A stretch of DNA of 64,000 nt from CBDFHV01 sp965247705. GTDB taxonomy: Bacteria; Pseudomonadota; Alphaproteobacteria; Rhodospirillales; CAMCUA01. Position numbers and translations under genes: made by a program. Within the stretch, counting starts at the first letter, position 1; every line of letters begins with the position of its first letter. This document shows, one piece after another, positions 18,869 through 28,277 of the stretch. The notes beneath the pieces are model-generated. The model saw only the letters and a list, made by a program, of their open reading frames with translations. It ran no database searches and was not told the origin of the DNA. The stretch spans positions 1 to 64,000 of the forward strand of contig CBDFHV010000082.1 of NCBI GenBank assembly GCA_965247705.1. The letters are read 5' to 3'.

Positions 18869-20236
18869 ATGTTCGAGTCGCTGTCGGGACGGCTGAACGA
18901 GATCTTCGAGCGCCTGGGCAAGCGCGGCGCGCTCTCGGAGTCCGACGTCGCCGAGGCCCTGCGCGAGGTGCGGGTGGCGCTCCTGGAAGCCGACGTCGCC
19001 CTGCCGGTGGTCAAGTCTTTCATCGATGGGGTGCGCCAGAAGGCGGTCGGCCAGGAAGTTCTGCGCAGCGTCACTCCCGCCCAGATGGTGATCAAGGTGG
19101 TCCACGATCACCTGGTGGAGACCCTGGGCCCCGAACCGGCCGACATCAATATCGGCGGCGAACCGCCCTCGGCCATCCTGATGGTCGGCCTGCAGGGGTC
19201 GGGCAAGACCACCACCGCGGCCAAGCTGGCCCTGCGACTGAAGAATCGGCAGCGCAAGAAGGTCCTGCTTGCTTCCCTCGACGTCTATCGCCCGGCGGCC
19301 CAGCAGCAGCTTCAGGTGCTGGGCGCGCAGGCGGACGTGCCCGTGCTCAATATCGTCCTCGGCGAACAGCCCGTCGCCATCTGCCGCCGCGCCATGCAGA
19401 CCGGGCGCCTGGAAGCCTATGACGTGGTCGTGCTGGACACTTCCGGCCGGCTGCATATCGATCAGCCCATGATGGCCGAGGTGGCGGCAGTCCGCGACGC
19501 GGCCCGGCCCACCGAGACCCTGCTGGTGGCCGACGCCATGACCGGCCAGGACGCGGTGACCCTGGCCCGGGATTTTCACGACAAGATCGGTATCAGCGGA
19601 ATCGCGCTGACCCGCGCCGATGGCGATGCCCGGGGCGGCGCCGCGCTCTCCATGCGGGCCGTCACGGGTCAACCGCTGAAGCTGCTGGGCACCGGCGAAA
19701 AACTGGATGCCCTCGAAGCCTTCGATGCCAATCGGATCGCCGGCCGCATCCTCGGCATGGGCGACGTGGTCGGTCTGGTGGAACGGGCCCAGGACGTGGT
19801 CGGCCAGGAAGACGCCGAGAAGATGGCCGCCCGCATGATGAAGGGCCAGTTCACCCTCGACGACCTGGCCCAGCAATTGAGCCAGATCCGGCGCATGGGC
19901 AGCGTCGAGGGTCTGCTCGGCATGCTGCCCGGTATCGCCAAGGTCAAGAAGCAGATTTCCCAGCACAACATCGACGACAGGATGATCGCCCGCCAGCAGG
20001 CGATCATCCAATCCATGACGCCCACGGAACGGCGCAATCCCAAGGTTCTCAATGGCTCGCGGCGGCGGCGCATCGCGTCGGGGTCGGGAACCACGGTGCA
20101 GGATGTCAATCGCCTGCTCAAGCAGCACAAACAGATGAGCGGCATGGTCAAGAAGATGGGCAAGATGGGCAAAGGCGGAATGCCCGGCGGGCGCATGCCG
20201 CCCGGGATGATGCCGCCCTTTCCCATGGGCCGCTGA
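18869..20236 (+). CDS. ffh: signal recognition particle protein Ffh
   Basis: This is the SRP GTPase that binds signal sequences and 4.5S RNA. The 455-residue protein has the N domain, the G domain with GLQGSGKTTT, DTSGR and TRADGDARGG, and a methionine-rich M domain ending in GGMPGGRMPPGMMPPFP. The ATG at 18869 follows GGGAG at suitable distance and gives the family N-terminus MFESLSGRL. It leads the conserved run ffh-rpsP-rimM-trmD-rplS. Confidence 0.96.
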   Translation: MFESLSGRLNEIFERLGKRGALSESDVAEALREVRVALLEADVALPVVKSFIDGVRQKAVGQEVLRSVTPAQMVIKVVHDHLVETLGPEPADINIGGEPPSAILMVGLQGSGKTTTAAKLALRLKNRQRKKVLLASLDVYRPAAQQQLQVLGAQADVPVLNIVLGEQPVAICRRAMQTGRLEAYDVVVLDTSGRLHIDQPMMAEVAAVRDAARPTETLLVADAMTGQDAVTLARDFHDKIGISGIALTRADGDARGGAALSMRAVTGQPLKLLGTGEKLDALEAFDANRIAGRILGMGDVVGLVERAQDVVGQEDAEKMAARMMKGQFTLDDLAQQLSQIRRMGSVEGLLGMLPGIAKVKKQISQHNIDDRMIARQQAIIQSMTPTERRNPKVLNGSRRRRIASGSGTTVQDVNRLLKQHKQMSGMVKKMGKMGKGGMPGGRMPPGMMPPFPMGR

Positions 20237-20293
20237 ATCGGCCGCCGCCCGCACGAAATCGCAAACCCCCTGACGCGGAGATCATAGAAAGCC

Positions 20294-20977
20294 ATGAGCG
20301 TGAGAATTCGCCTTTCCCGAGGCGGCGCCAAGAAGCGCCCCTACTATCGGATCGTCATCGCCGATTCCCGCAGTCCGCGGGACGGCCGCTTCATCGAGCG
20401 CATCGGCAGCTACAACCCGATGCTGGCCAAGGACCATCCCGAGCGGGTGATGATCAACGAGGAGCGGGCCCGCCACTGGCTGGGCGTCGGCGCCCTGCCC
20501 AGCGATCGGGTCGCCCGCTTCCTGGCCATGAACGGTCTGGGGGACAAGCCGGCCATTCCGGAACAGACCAAGAAGAACCAGCCCAAGGCCAAGGCGATCG
20601 AGCGCATGAAGGCGGCCGAGGAAGCGAGCAAGGCCGCGGCCGCCGCGCCCGCCCCGGAGCCGGAGCCGGAGCCGGTCGAAGAGGCGGCACCGGTCGAAGA
20701 GGCGGCACCGGCCGAAGAGGCGGTCGAAGAGGCGGCACCGGCCGAAGAGGCGCCGGCGGAAGAGGTCGTCGCGGAAGGGCCGTCTACGGAAGAAGCGCCA
20801 GCTAAAGCGGCACCGGCGGAAGAAGTCGCCGTGGAAGAGCCACCAGCGGAAGAGGCGGCCACTGAAGAGGCGCCTGCGGAAGAGGCGGCCACTGAAGAGG
20901 CGCCTGCGGAGGAGGCTCCTGCGGAAGAAGCGCCGGCGGACGAGATCACGGCGGAAAAGGATAAGAAACCCGAATAA
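20294..20977 (+). CDS. rpsP: 30S ribosomal protein S16 with long acidic C-terminal extension
   Basis: The first 80 residues are a normal S16 (MSVRIRLSRGGAKKRPYYRIV and related signatures). The next 147 residues are an extension made mainly of repeated PAEEA/VEEAAP-type units, unusually long compared with 80-90 residues in E. coli. Extended S16 proteins occur in other alphaproteobacteria, but length and repeats vary. The repeats are imperfect at DNA level (GGAAGAGG-type units) and could expand by slippage. It lies 57 bp after ffh. Confidence 0.93.
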   Translation: MSVRIRLSRGGAKKRPYYRIVIADSRSPRDGRFIERIGSYNPMLAKDHPERVMINEERARHWLGVGALPSDRVARFLAMNGLGDKPAIPEQTKKNQPKAKAIERMKAAEEASKAAAAAPAPEPEPEPVEEAAPVEEAAPAEEAVEEAAPAEEAPAEEVVAEGPSTEEAPAKAAPAEEVAVEEPPAEEAATEEAPAEEAATEEAPAEEAPAEEAPADEITAEKDKKPE

Positions 20978-21011
20978 ATCCTCCGCCACCCAATAACCTT
21001 GATGACCGACC

Positions 21012-21617
21012 ATGGGATCTTCCCCCCACCATGCGCCGCGCCCCGATCTTTTGTGCGTGGGTGTGATCACCGGCCCCCGGGGGCTGCGGGGCGATGTGCG
21101 GCTGCTCAGCTACACGGCGGATCCGGAAGCGGTGACGACCTATGGGCCATTGACCGATGAGTCCGGGGACCGCGTCTACTCCCTGCGAGTTGTCGGGCAT
21201 CACAAGGACCGGCTGATCGCACGCATCGAGGGGGTGGAGGACCGTACGGCGGCGGAGGCGCTGACCAATACCCGCCTCTACATGCCCCGCGACCGCCTGC
21301 CCGAACCGGACCGTAACGAGTACTATCACGCCGATCTCCTGGGCTTGGAGGCGGTGCGGGACGACGGAACGCTCATGGGCCGGGTTCGCGCGGTCCACGA
21401 CTTCGGCGCCGGTGACCTGATCGAGATCGAGGATTCCTGGGGACGCACGGCAATGGTGCCCTTTTCCCACGCGGTGGTGCCGGTGGTGGAGGTGCCGGCC
21501 GGTCGGTTGGTGGTACGACCACCCGCAGGCCTGCTGCCGGATGGGTTCGCCGAGCCTCCGACCGGCGATGAGAGCGAGGACAACGGCGCCCCGGTTCACC
21601 GGGAGACCGGGCGGTGA
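21012..21617 (+). CDS. rimM: ribosome maturation factor RimM
   Basis: This factor assists 16S rRNA 3'-domain folding with S19. The 201 residues contain an N-terminal RimM domain (VGVITGPRGLRGDVRLLSYT) and a PRC-barrel C-terminal domain (YYHADLLGLEAV to AMVPFSHAVVPVV). The tail after residue 175 is variable. The stop overlaps the trmD GTG start by 4 bp. Confidence 0.93.
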   Translation: MGSSPHHAPRPDLLCVGVITGPRGLRGDVRLLSYTADPEAVTTYGPLTDESGDRVYSLRVVGHHKDRLIARIEGVEDRTAAEALTNTRLYMPRDRLPEPDRNEYYHADLLGLEAVRDDGTLMGRVRAVHDFGAGDLIEIEDSWGRTAMVPFSHAVVPVVEVPAGRLVVRPPAGLLPDGFAEPPTGDESEDNGAPVHRETGR

Positions 21618-22384
21618 CCGAGAAACGCTCGCTTCCCTGGACCGCGCGGGTCCTGACCCTCTGTCCGGAGATGTTTCCGGGGCCGCTCGGCTTGTCCCTG
21701 GCGGGTCGCGGTCTCGAAATGGGCCGATGGGTGCTGGAAACGGTAGACATTCGCGAATTCGCGCGCGATAAACACCGCTCCGTCGACGATGCGCCTTTCG
21801 GCGGCGGACCGGGCATGGTGATGCGGCCCGACGTGGTCGACGCGGCGATTGCGTCGGTCGTGGACGGCCCGCCGGGCGGCCCGCTCCTTTACCTCACGCC
21901 GCGAGGCCAGCCGCTGACCCAGGCCTGGGTGCGGGACCTCGCCGCCGGGGATGGGATGGTTCTTTTGTGCGGTCGTTTCGAGGGCGTGGACGAGCGGGTC
22001 CTCGAAGCACGGTCGGCGCGGCCGTGCAGCCTGGGCGATTTCGTGCTGTCGGGCGGGGAGCCGGCGGCCATCGCCCTGATCGATGCCTGCGTTCGCCTGC
22101 TGCCCGGTGTCGTCGGGGCCGAGGAATCGTTGGCGGAGGAAAGTTTCGAGTCGGGGCTGCTGGAGTATCCCCACTACACCAGGCCCCGGGAGTGGCGGGG
22201 CCGACGGGTTCCGGAAGTCCTCCTATCGGGGGACCACGGGCGCATCCGGGCGTCGCGGCGGGCCTGGGCCGAAGATGTCACCCGGAAACGTCGGCCGGAT
22301 TTATGGGCCCGGTATCGGGATTTGGATGCGGAATGCGCCGGCCCCGCGGGCCGGCCCGAAAAGAAGAAAGGTGGTACGTCATGA
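21614..22384 (+). CDS. trmD: tRNA (guanine37-N1)-methyltransferase
   Basis: This SPOUT methyltransferase makes m1G37 and prevents frameshifting. The 256 residues include PEMFPGPLGLSLAGRG, the FGGGPGMVM loop, CGRFEGVDERV and the trefoil-knot segment FVLSGGEPAA. GTG 21614 overlaps rimM, and the stop overlaps the rplS ATG by 4 bp (ATGA). Confidence 0.95.
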   Translation: MTEKRSLPWTARVLTLCPEMFPGPLGLSLAGRGLEMGRWVLETVDIREFARDKHRSVDDAPFGGGPGMVMRPDVVDAAIASVVDGPPGGPLLYLTPRGQPLTQAWVRDLAAGDGMVLLCGRFEGVDERVLEARSARPCSLGDFVLSGGEPAAIALIDACVRLLPGVVGAEESLAEESFESGLLEYPHYTRPREWRGRRVPEVLLSGDHGRIRASRRAWAEDVTRKRRPDLWARYRDLDAECAGPAGRPEKKKGGTS

Positions 22385-22845
22385 ACGTTATCCAAACCTT
22401 GGAAAAGGAGCAGGCCGAGAAGCTTGCCGCCACGCGGCCGGTACCCGAATTCGCCCCTGGCGACTCCGTGCGGGTAAGTGTGAAGGTCGTCGAAGGAACG
22501 CGGGAACGGTTCCAGGCGTTCGAGGGCGTCTGCATCGCCCGTCGCAATCGGGGTCTCAACTCGTCGTTCACCATTCGCAAGATCTCCTATGGGGAAGGCG
22601 TGGAGCGGGTGTTTCCCCTCTATTCGCCGTCCATTGCCGGCATCGAAGTGGTGCGCCGCGGCGACGTCCGGCGGGCCAAGCTCTATTACTTGCGGGGTCT
22701 GTCCGGTAAATCGGCGCGTATCGCCGAGAAGGCCGAAAGCCCGGCCGCCCGGGAGGCCCGCCTGGCCGCCAAGGCCGAAAAGCGGGCCGCCGGCCGCGAG
22801 GCCTCCGCCGCCGCCGTCAAGGCCGCGGCCAAGAAGGAATCATAG
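22381..22845 (+). CDS. rplS: 50S ribosomal protein L19
   Basis: The first 115 residues are canonical L19 (FAPGDSVRVSVKVVEGTRERFQ, YGEGVERVFPLYSP). A basic, alanine-rich tail of about 40 residues follows, extending the 154-residue protein. The ATG overlaps the trmD stop. It closes the ribosomal/tRNA block; leuC follows after 85 bp. Confidence 0.95.
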   Translation: MNVIQTLEKEQAEKLAATRPVPEFAPGDSVRVSVKVVEGTRERFQAFEGVCIARRNRGLNSSFTIRKISYGEGVERVFPLYSPSIAGIEVVRRGDVRRAKLYYLRGLSGKSARIAEKAESPAAREARLAAKAEKRAAGREASAAAVKAAAKKES

Positions 22846-22930
22846 GCGACCCGACGCCCGAGCGGGGCCGCGGGAAGCCGCGGTAAGCCAGAGGAGGCCC
22901 GAGGGGGCCGCAAGAAGAGAGACCCGGCCC

Positions 22931-24334
22931 ATGGCCAAGACCCTGTTCGACAAGATCTGGGAAAGCCACCTGGTGGACCATCAGGACGACGGCACCTGTC
23001 TTCTCTACGTCGATCGGCACCTGGTGCACGAAGTGACCAGTCCCCAGGCCTTCGAGGGGCTTCGCGTCGCGGGCCGCAAGGTCCGCCGCCCCGGCGCCAC
23101 CTTGGCCGTGGCCGACCACAACGTGCCCACCACGGACCGCTCCGGCGGCATCGTGGAAGAGGAATCCCGCATCCAGGTGGAGGCCCTGGACCGCAACGCG
23201 GCCGACTTCGCCATCCCCTATTTCGACATGAACGACCGACGCCAGGGCATCGTCCATGTGATCGGGCCCGAACAGGGCTTCACCCTGCCCGGCGCCACGA
23301 TCGTCTGCGGCGATTCCCATACCGCCACCCATGGGGCTTTCGGCGCGCTGGCCTTCGGCATCGGCACCTCCGAGGTGGAGCACGTGCTGGCCACCCAGAC
23401 CCTGGTCCAGCAACCGGCCCAGAACATGCGGGTGAGCGTCGATGGAACGCTACCCTTCGGGGTTGGCTCCAAGGACCTGATCCTCGCCATCATCGGCAAG
23501 ATCGGGACCGCCGGCGGCACCGGTCATGTGATCGAATACGCGGGCTCGACCATCCAGGCGCTGTCCATGGAAGGCCGCATGACGGTCTGCAACATGACCA
23601 TCGAGGCGGGCGCCCGGGCCGGTCTGATCGCGCCCGACGAAACCACATTCGCCTATCTGGAAGGCCTGCCCATGGCGCCCCAGGGCAAGGATTGGGACGC
23701 CGCCGTCGCCTACTGGCGGACTCTGCCCACGGATGGGGGCGCGACCTTCGACAAGGAAGTCCGTCTGGATGCGGGGGATCTGGTACCGCAGATCACCTGG
23801 GGGACGAGCCCCGAGCAGGTAGTCCCCATCACCGGCCACGTGCCCGATCCGGCGGCGGAGACCGACGAGGGACGCCGTCAGGGGTTGGAGCGGGCCCTGG
23901 AATACATGGCGCTTCAACCCGGCACGCCCATGGAACAGGTGGCGGTGGACCGGGTGTTCATCGGCTCCTGCACCAACAGCCGCATCGAGGACCTGCGCGA
24001 AGCCGCCGCCGTGGCCAAGGGCCGCACAGTGGCCGAGAACGTGGGCGCCATGGTGGTCCCCGGTTCCGGCCTGGTGAAAACCCAGGCCGAGGCGGAGGGC
24101 CTGGACCGGGTCTTCCGGGAGGCCGGATTCGAATGGCGCGAACCGGGGTGTTCCATGTGCCTGGCCATGAACGCCGACCGGCTGGAGCCCGGCGAGCGCT
24201 GCGCGTCGACATCCAATCGAAACTTCGAAGGCCGCCAGGGACGCGGCGGACGGACTCACCTTGTCAGTCCGATCATGGCGGTCGCCGCGGCGGTGACGGG
24301 GCGGCTGTCCGACGTGCGCCGGTTGCTTGCCTAG
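22931..24334 (+). CDS. leuC: 3-isopropylmalate dehydratase large subunit
   Basis: This is an aconitase-type enzyme of leucine synthesis. The 467-residue protein carries the [4Fe-4S] cysteines in IGSCTNSRIEDL and PGCSMCLAMN and the substrate motifs VCGDSHTATHGAFG. The start ATG 22931 gives the expected MAKTLFDKIWE. It forms a heterodimer with LeuD, whose gene starts 15 bp downstream. Confidence 0.97.
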   Translation: MAKTLFDKIWESHLVDHQDDGTCLLYVDRHLVHEVTSPQAFEGLRVAGRKVRRPGATLAVADHNVPTTDRSGGIVEEESRIQVEALDRNAADFAIPYFDMNDRRQGIVHVIGPEQGFTLPGATIVCGDSHTATHGAFGALAFGIGTSEVEHVLATQTLVQQPAQNMRVSVDGTLPFGVGSKDLILAIIGKIGTAGGTGHVIEYAGSTIQALSMEGRMTVCNMTIEAGARAGLIAPDETTFAYLEGLPMAPQGKDWDAAVAYWRTLPTDGGATFDKEVRLDAGDLVPQITWGTSPEQVVPITGHVPDPAAETDEGRRQGLERALEYMALQPGTPMEQVAVDRVFIGSCTNSRIEDLREAAAVAKGRTVAENVGAMVVPGSGLVKTQAEAEGLDRVFREAGFEWREPGCSMCLAMNADRLEPGERCASTSNRNFEGRQGRGGRTHLVSPIMAVAAAVTGRLSDVRRLLA

Positions 24335-24349
24335 CTTGAGGAACGGACG

Positions 24350-24961
24350 ATGGAGAAATTCACCCAACTGACAGGCGTGGCGGCGCCGTTCCCCAAAGTC
24401 AACGTGGACACGGACCAGATCATCCCCAAGCAATTCCTCAAGACCATCAAGCGGACCGGCTTGGGCCAGTACCTGTTTTTTGACAGCCGCTACGCCGACG
24501 ACGGGTCGGAGAAGCCGGACTTCGTGCTCAACCAGCCGGCCTACCGCGACGCCGCCATCCTGGTGTCCGGAGAGAACTTCGGCTGCGGGTCGTCCCGGGA
24601 ACACGCGCCGTGGGCCCTACTGGATTTCGGCATCCGTTGCGTCATCGCGCCCAGCTTCGCCGACATCTTCTACAACAACTGCTTCAAGAACGGAGTCCTG
24701 CCCATCCACCTGCCCAAGGTCCAGGTGGAAGCGCTGATGGAGGATGCGCGGAACGGCGCCAACGCCACCATCACGGTGGACCTGGAGCGCCAGGAGATCG
24801 TGCGACCCGACGGCGGGCGCATTGCCTTCGAGGTGGACGCGTTCCGCAAGCACTGCCTGTTGAACGGCCTCGACGACATTGGGCTGACCACCCAGAAAAC
24901 AGCGGCCATCGACGCCTTCGAAACCCGGCAGAAGTCCGCCCAGCCTTGGATCTACGCTTGA
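24350..24961 (+). CDS. leuD: 3-isopropylmalate dehydratase small subunit
   Basis: This is the 203-residue swivel-domain partner of LeuC, with NVDTDQIIPKQFLKT and the substrate loop GCGSSREHAPWAL. It is located immediately after leuC and 47 bp before leuB in a clear leuCDB operon. Confidence 0.97.
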   Translation: MEKFTQLTGVAAPFPKVNVDTDQIIPKQFLKTIKRTGLGQYLFFDSRYADDGSEKPDFVLNQPAYRDAAILVSGENFGCGSSREHAPWALLDFGIRCVIAPSFADIFYNNCFKNGVLPIHLPKVQVEALMEDARNGANATITVDLERQEIVRPDGGRIAFEVDAFRKHCLLNGLDDIGLTTQKTAAIDAFETRQKSAQPWIYA

Positions 24962-25008
24962 GCGGCTACGTCTTCTCCGAACCCGACACCGACATCAAGG
25001 AATAAACC

Positions 25009-26121
25009 ATGACCACCAGCAAGAAGCTGTTGTTGCTGCCCGGCGACGGGATCGGCCCCGAGGTGATGTACGAAGTCCGCCAGGTCATCGACTGGATGGC
25101 CAAGGATCGCGGGATCACGTTCGACGTGACGGAAGGGCTTGTGGGCGGCGGCGCCATCGATGCCCATGGGGTGCCGCTCACCGACGAGACCCTGGCCGAC
25201 GCCATGGCGGCGGACGCGGTGATCATGGGGGCCGTGGGTGGACCCAAATGGGACGGCGTGGCCTTCGACATCCGTCCCGAGGCGGGCATTCTAGGTCTGC
25301 GCAAGGGGATGGACCTGTTCGCCAACCTGCGGCCGGCGGTGGTGTTCGATGCCCTCGCCGATGCGTCCACCCTGAAACGCGAGGTGATCGAGGGCCTCGA
25401 CATCATGTTCGTCCGCGAGCTGGTGGGCGGCATCTATTTCGGAGAGCCGCGGGGGATCGAGACCCTGCCCGACGGCACCCGGCGGGGCGTCAACACCCAG
25501 GTCTACACCACGCCCGAGATCCAGCGCATCGCCCGGGTGGCCTTCGAGCTGGCGGAACGGCGACAGGGCCGGGTGTGCTCGGTGGAGAAGGCCAACGTGA
25601 TGGAAAGCGGTCTGTTGTGGCGCCAGGAAGTGCAGAAGATCCACGACGATGAATTCCCCGGCGTGGACCTGAGCCACATGTACGCCGACAACTGCGCCAT
25701 GCAGTTGATCCGCGAGCCCAAGCAGTTCGACGTCATCCTCGCCGACAATTTGTTTGGCGACATCCTGTCCGACGAGGCGGCCATGATGACGGGATCGCTC
25801 GGCATGCTGCCTTCGGCGAGCCTCGGCGCGGCGGATGCCTCGGGGCGGCGGCGGGCGCTGTTCGAGCCGGTGCACGGCAGCGCCCCGGATATCGCCGGCA
25901 CGGGTTTGGCCAATCCGGTGGCGATGCTGCTCAGCTTCGCCATGGCGCTTCGCTATTCGTTCGACCTAGCGGAAGAGGCGGACCTGATCGAGGGGGCCAT
26001 TCGCCAGGTGCTGCAAGGCGGCCTGCGCACGGCGGACATCATGCAGCCGGGCAAGGCGAAAGTGTCGACCACCGTGATGGGTGAATCCATTCTCAGGGAA
26101 CTGGACAAGGTGCCGGCCTGA
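25009..26121 (+). CDS. leuB: 3-isopropylmalate dehydrogenase
   Basis: This enzyme oxidatively decarboxylates 3-isopropylmalate with NAD. The 370 residues show GDGIGPEVM, FVRELVGGIYFGEPRG, the catalytic lysine in VEKANVMESG, and the metal-binding aspartates of DNLFGDILSDEAAMM. The adenine-binding EPVHGSAPDIAG is intact. Third gene of the leu operon. Confidence 0.97.
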   Translation: MTTSKKLLLLPGDGIGPEVMYEVRQVIDWMAKDRGITFDVTEGLVGGGAIDAHGVPLTDETLADAMAADAVIMGAVGGPKWDGVAFDIRPEAGILGLRKGMDLFANLRPAVVFDALADASTLKREVIEGLDIMFVRELVGGIYFGEPRGIETLPDGTRRGVNTQVYTTPEIQRIARVAFELAERRQGRVCSVEKANVMESGLLWRQEVQKIHDDEFPGVDLSHMYADNCAMQLIREPKQFDVILADNLFGDILSDEAAMMTGSLGMLPSASLGAADASGRRRALFEPVHGSAPDIAGTGLANPVAMLLSFAMALRYSFDLAEEADLIEGAIRQVLQGGLRTADIMQPGKAKVSTTVMGESILRELDKVPA

Positions 26122-26153
26122 CCGTTGTTGGCCGGCTTCGCAGGAGAATCGCG

Positions 26154-27197
26154 ATGAGCTACTCCCCCAGCTTCAACGTCGCCGTGGTCGGCGCCACGGG
26201 CAACGTCGGCCGGGAACTTCTGAACGTCTTGGCGGAACGGGACTTCCCCGCCGCGGCGGTGACGGCGCTTGCATCGGAGCGGTCCGTGGGGCGGGAGCTT
26301 TCCTACGGCGACGACAAGGTCCTCACGGTGCGGAGTCTCGATGGCTTCGACTTCGCCGGAACCGACATCGTCCTGTCGTCGCCCGGCGCCAAGGTCTCGG
26401 AAGTCTTCGTGCCCAAGGCCGTCGCCGCCGGCGCCGTGGTCATCGACAATACGTCGCGCTTTCGCATGGAGCCCGACGTCCCTTTGGTGGTGCCGGAGGT
26501 AAATTCCCAGGCCATCGCCGGCTATGCCAAACGCAACATCATCGCCAATCCCAACTGCTCCACCATTCAGCTGGTGGTGGCCCTGAAGCCCCTCCATGAC
26601 ATCGGCCGCATCAAGCGGGTGGTGGTTTCCACCTACCAGTCGACCTCCGGTGCCGGCAAGGCGGCCATGGACGAGTTGTTCAACCAAACCCGCGGAATTT
26701 ACGTCAACGAGCCACCGCACAAACATATGCAAGAGTTCCCCAAGCAGATCGCCTTCAACGCCATTCCCCATGTGGACACCTTCATGGACGACGGCGCCAC
26801 GAAGGAGGAATGGAAGATGGCCGTCGAGACCCGCAAGATCATGGGGCCCGACATCAAGGTCGCGGCCACCTGCGTGCGCATACCGACATTCGTCGGCCAC
26901 GGCGAGGCGGTGAACGTGGAGTTCGCCAGGCCCGTCTCGGTCGAGGAGGCCCGCAAGGCGCTGAAACAGGCGCCCGGGGTGACGGTCGTCGACTACCGGG
27001 TCGACGAGGGCTATGTGACGCCCGTGGAGTGCGCCGGCGAGGACCCGGTCTACATTAGCCGACTGCGCTTCGACCCCACGGTCAAGCACGGGCTCAGCCT
27101 CTGGGTCTGCGCCGACAATCTGCGCAAGGGCGCCGCCCTCAACACGGTGCAGATCGCCGAGGAATTGGTGCGAAGCCACATGCGGAAGGCGGCCTGA
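26154..27197 (+). CDS. asd: aspartate-semialdehyde dehydrogenase
   Basis: This enzyme reduces aspartyl phosphate to aspartate semialdehyde, feeding lysine, threonine and methionine synthesis. The 347 residues carry the NADP motif GATGNVGREL, the catalytic cysteine in NPNCSTIQLV and the substrate-binding EEWKMAVETRKI. It follows leuB by 32 bp, probably in the same transcript. Its stop is only 7 bp from the end of convergent pdxY. Confidence 0.96.
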   Translation: MSYSPSFNVAVVGATGNVGRELLNVLAERDFPAAAVTALASERSVGRELSYGDDKVLTVRSLDGFDFAGTDIVLSSPGAKVSEVFVPKAVAAGAVVIDNTSRFRMEPDVPLVVPEVNSQAIAGYAKRNIIANPNCSTIQLVVALKPLHDIGRIKRVVVSTYQSTSGAGKAAMDELFNQTRGIYVNEPPHKHMQEFPKQIAFNAIPHVDTFMDDGATKEEWKMAVETRKIMGPDIKVAATCVRIPTFVGHGEAVNVEFARPVSVEEARKALKQAPGVTVVDYRVDEGYVTPVECAGEDPVYISRLRFDPTVKHGLSLWVCADNLRKGAALNTVQIAEELVRSHMRKAA

Positions 27198-27204
27198 ACT
27201 TTCC

Positions 27205-28056
27205 TCAGAAGAGCGCTTGCGCCAAAAACGGACGCGGCGGCGTCACCAGGGCGTCCTGGGAAGCGACCAGCCGCAGTTCCGCCGCGCCCGCCTTGGCTGT
27301 CGCCGCGGCGACGGCGTGCACGGCCGCCACCGCGACTTCCACCGCCGCGACCGGATCTACGCCCCGTACCATGTGCCCCAGCAGCAGGGCGGCCAGCAGG
27401 TCGCCGGTGCCCTTGGCAACCGTGTCTTCCCTGGGGACGCTGACGAGATGGCCTCCGCTTTCGTCCACCGCCAGGACGCCAATCTCACCCGCCGGCGCTA
27501 TTGGGGGCGGCACGGAGGTGACGACCACGAGGCGCGGCCCACGGGACCGCAATGCCGACGCCGCCGCCTGGATATGGGCCGCGGAATCCACCGGCAGGCC
27601 GGTCAGGTAGCCCAACTCGAACAGATTGGGCGTGACGACGTCCGCCGTGGGAATCAGCTTGTCGCGGACCTTTGTGGCCTGCGCTTCGGCGACGTAGAGG
27701 CCTTTGTCCCCGTCTCCCAGGACCGGATCGCAGCAATAAAGCACCGTCGGACTGGCGTCCCGCACGATCCTCACGGTGCGGACGACCGCGTCCCCTGTCT
27801 CCGGCCTGCCCAGGTAGCCCGACAAGATACCCTGGCAGCGGGTGAAAGCGCCGCGGCGCCCGAGGCCCGAGATCAGGTCGTCAACGATCTCCGGGTCTAC
27901 GACCCGTCCCCCCACGTCCCCATAGCCCGCGTGGTTGGAGAACAAGACGGTCGCCACGGGCCAGACGTCAAGACCCAGTCGCCGCAAGGCGAATACGGCG
28001 GCGCCGTTGCCCACATGCCCATAGGCCACCGAGGAATTGATGGCGAGAATGCCCAT
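27205..28056 (-). CDS. pdxY: pyridoxal kinase
   Basis: This is a 283-residue ribokinase-fold kinase that makes pyridoxal 5'-phosphate in the salvage pathway. It starts with INSSVAYGHVGNGAA, contains DPVLGD and TPNLFELGYLTG, and ends with the anion-hole motif GTGDLLAALLLGH. The start ATG 28056 faces the long non-coding region that follows. PdxY rather than PdxK is chosen from overall pattern; the two are hard to separate. Confidence 0.88.
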   Translation of the reverse strand: MGILAINSSVAYGHVGNGAAVFALRRLGLDVWPVATVLFSNHAGYGDVGGRVVDPEIVDDLISGLGRRGAFTRCQGILSGYLGRPETGDAVVRTVRIVRDASPTVLYCCDPVLGDGDKGLYVAEAQATKVRDKLIPTADVVTPNLFELGYLTGLPVDSAAHIQAAASALRSRGPRLVVVTSVPPPIAPAGEIGVLAVDESGGHLVSVPREDTVAKGTGDLLAALLLGHMVRGVDPVAAVEVAVAAVHAVAAATAKAGAAELRLVASQDALVTPPRPFLAQALF

Positions 28057-28277
28057 GGCCAGAGACTACCGCCCCGACAAATGTGAAACAAAGCAATGTT
28101 GAGAGGTATACAGTCCTATGGACGTGCTTTATCTCCTAGTGTTGCGATTCTAACATTTGGTTCCTGAGCCCGGGGGTGAAGGTCGCAGTTTGCGTAGATT
28201 TAATGGGAACGAAATGTCTCGATCGGAACACTAGTCTGAGGATTCGCGACCTGATATGAACGGGCCGTGAAATGAAG

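Noticed and set aside
20650..20960. Regular GAAGAGGCGGC-type repeats resembling a CRISPR or satellite
   Set aside because: They are codons of the acidic PAEEA tail of rpsP in frame, without spacers.
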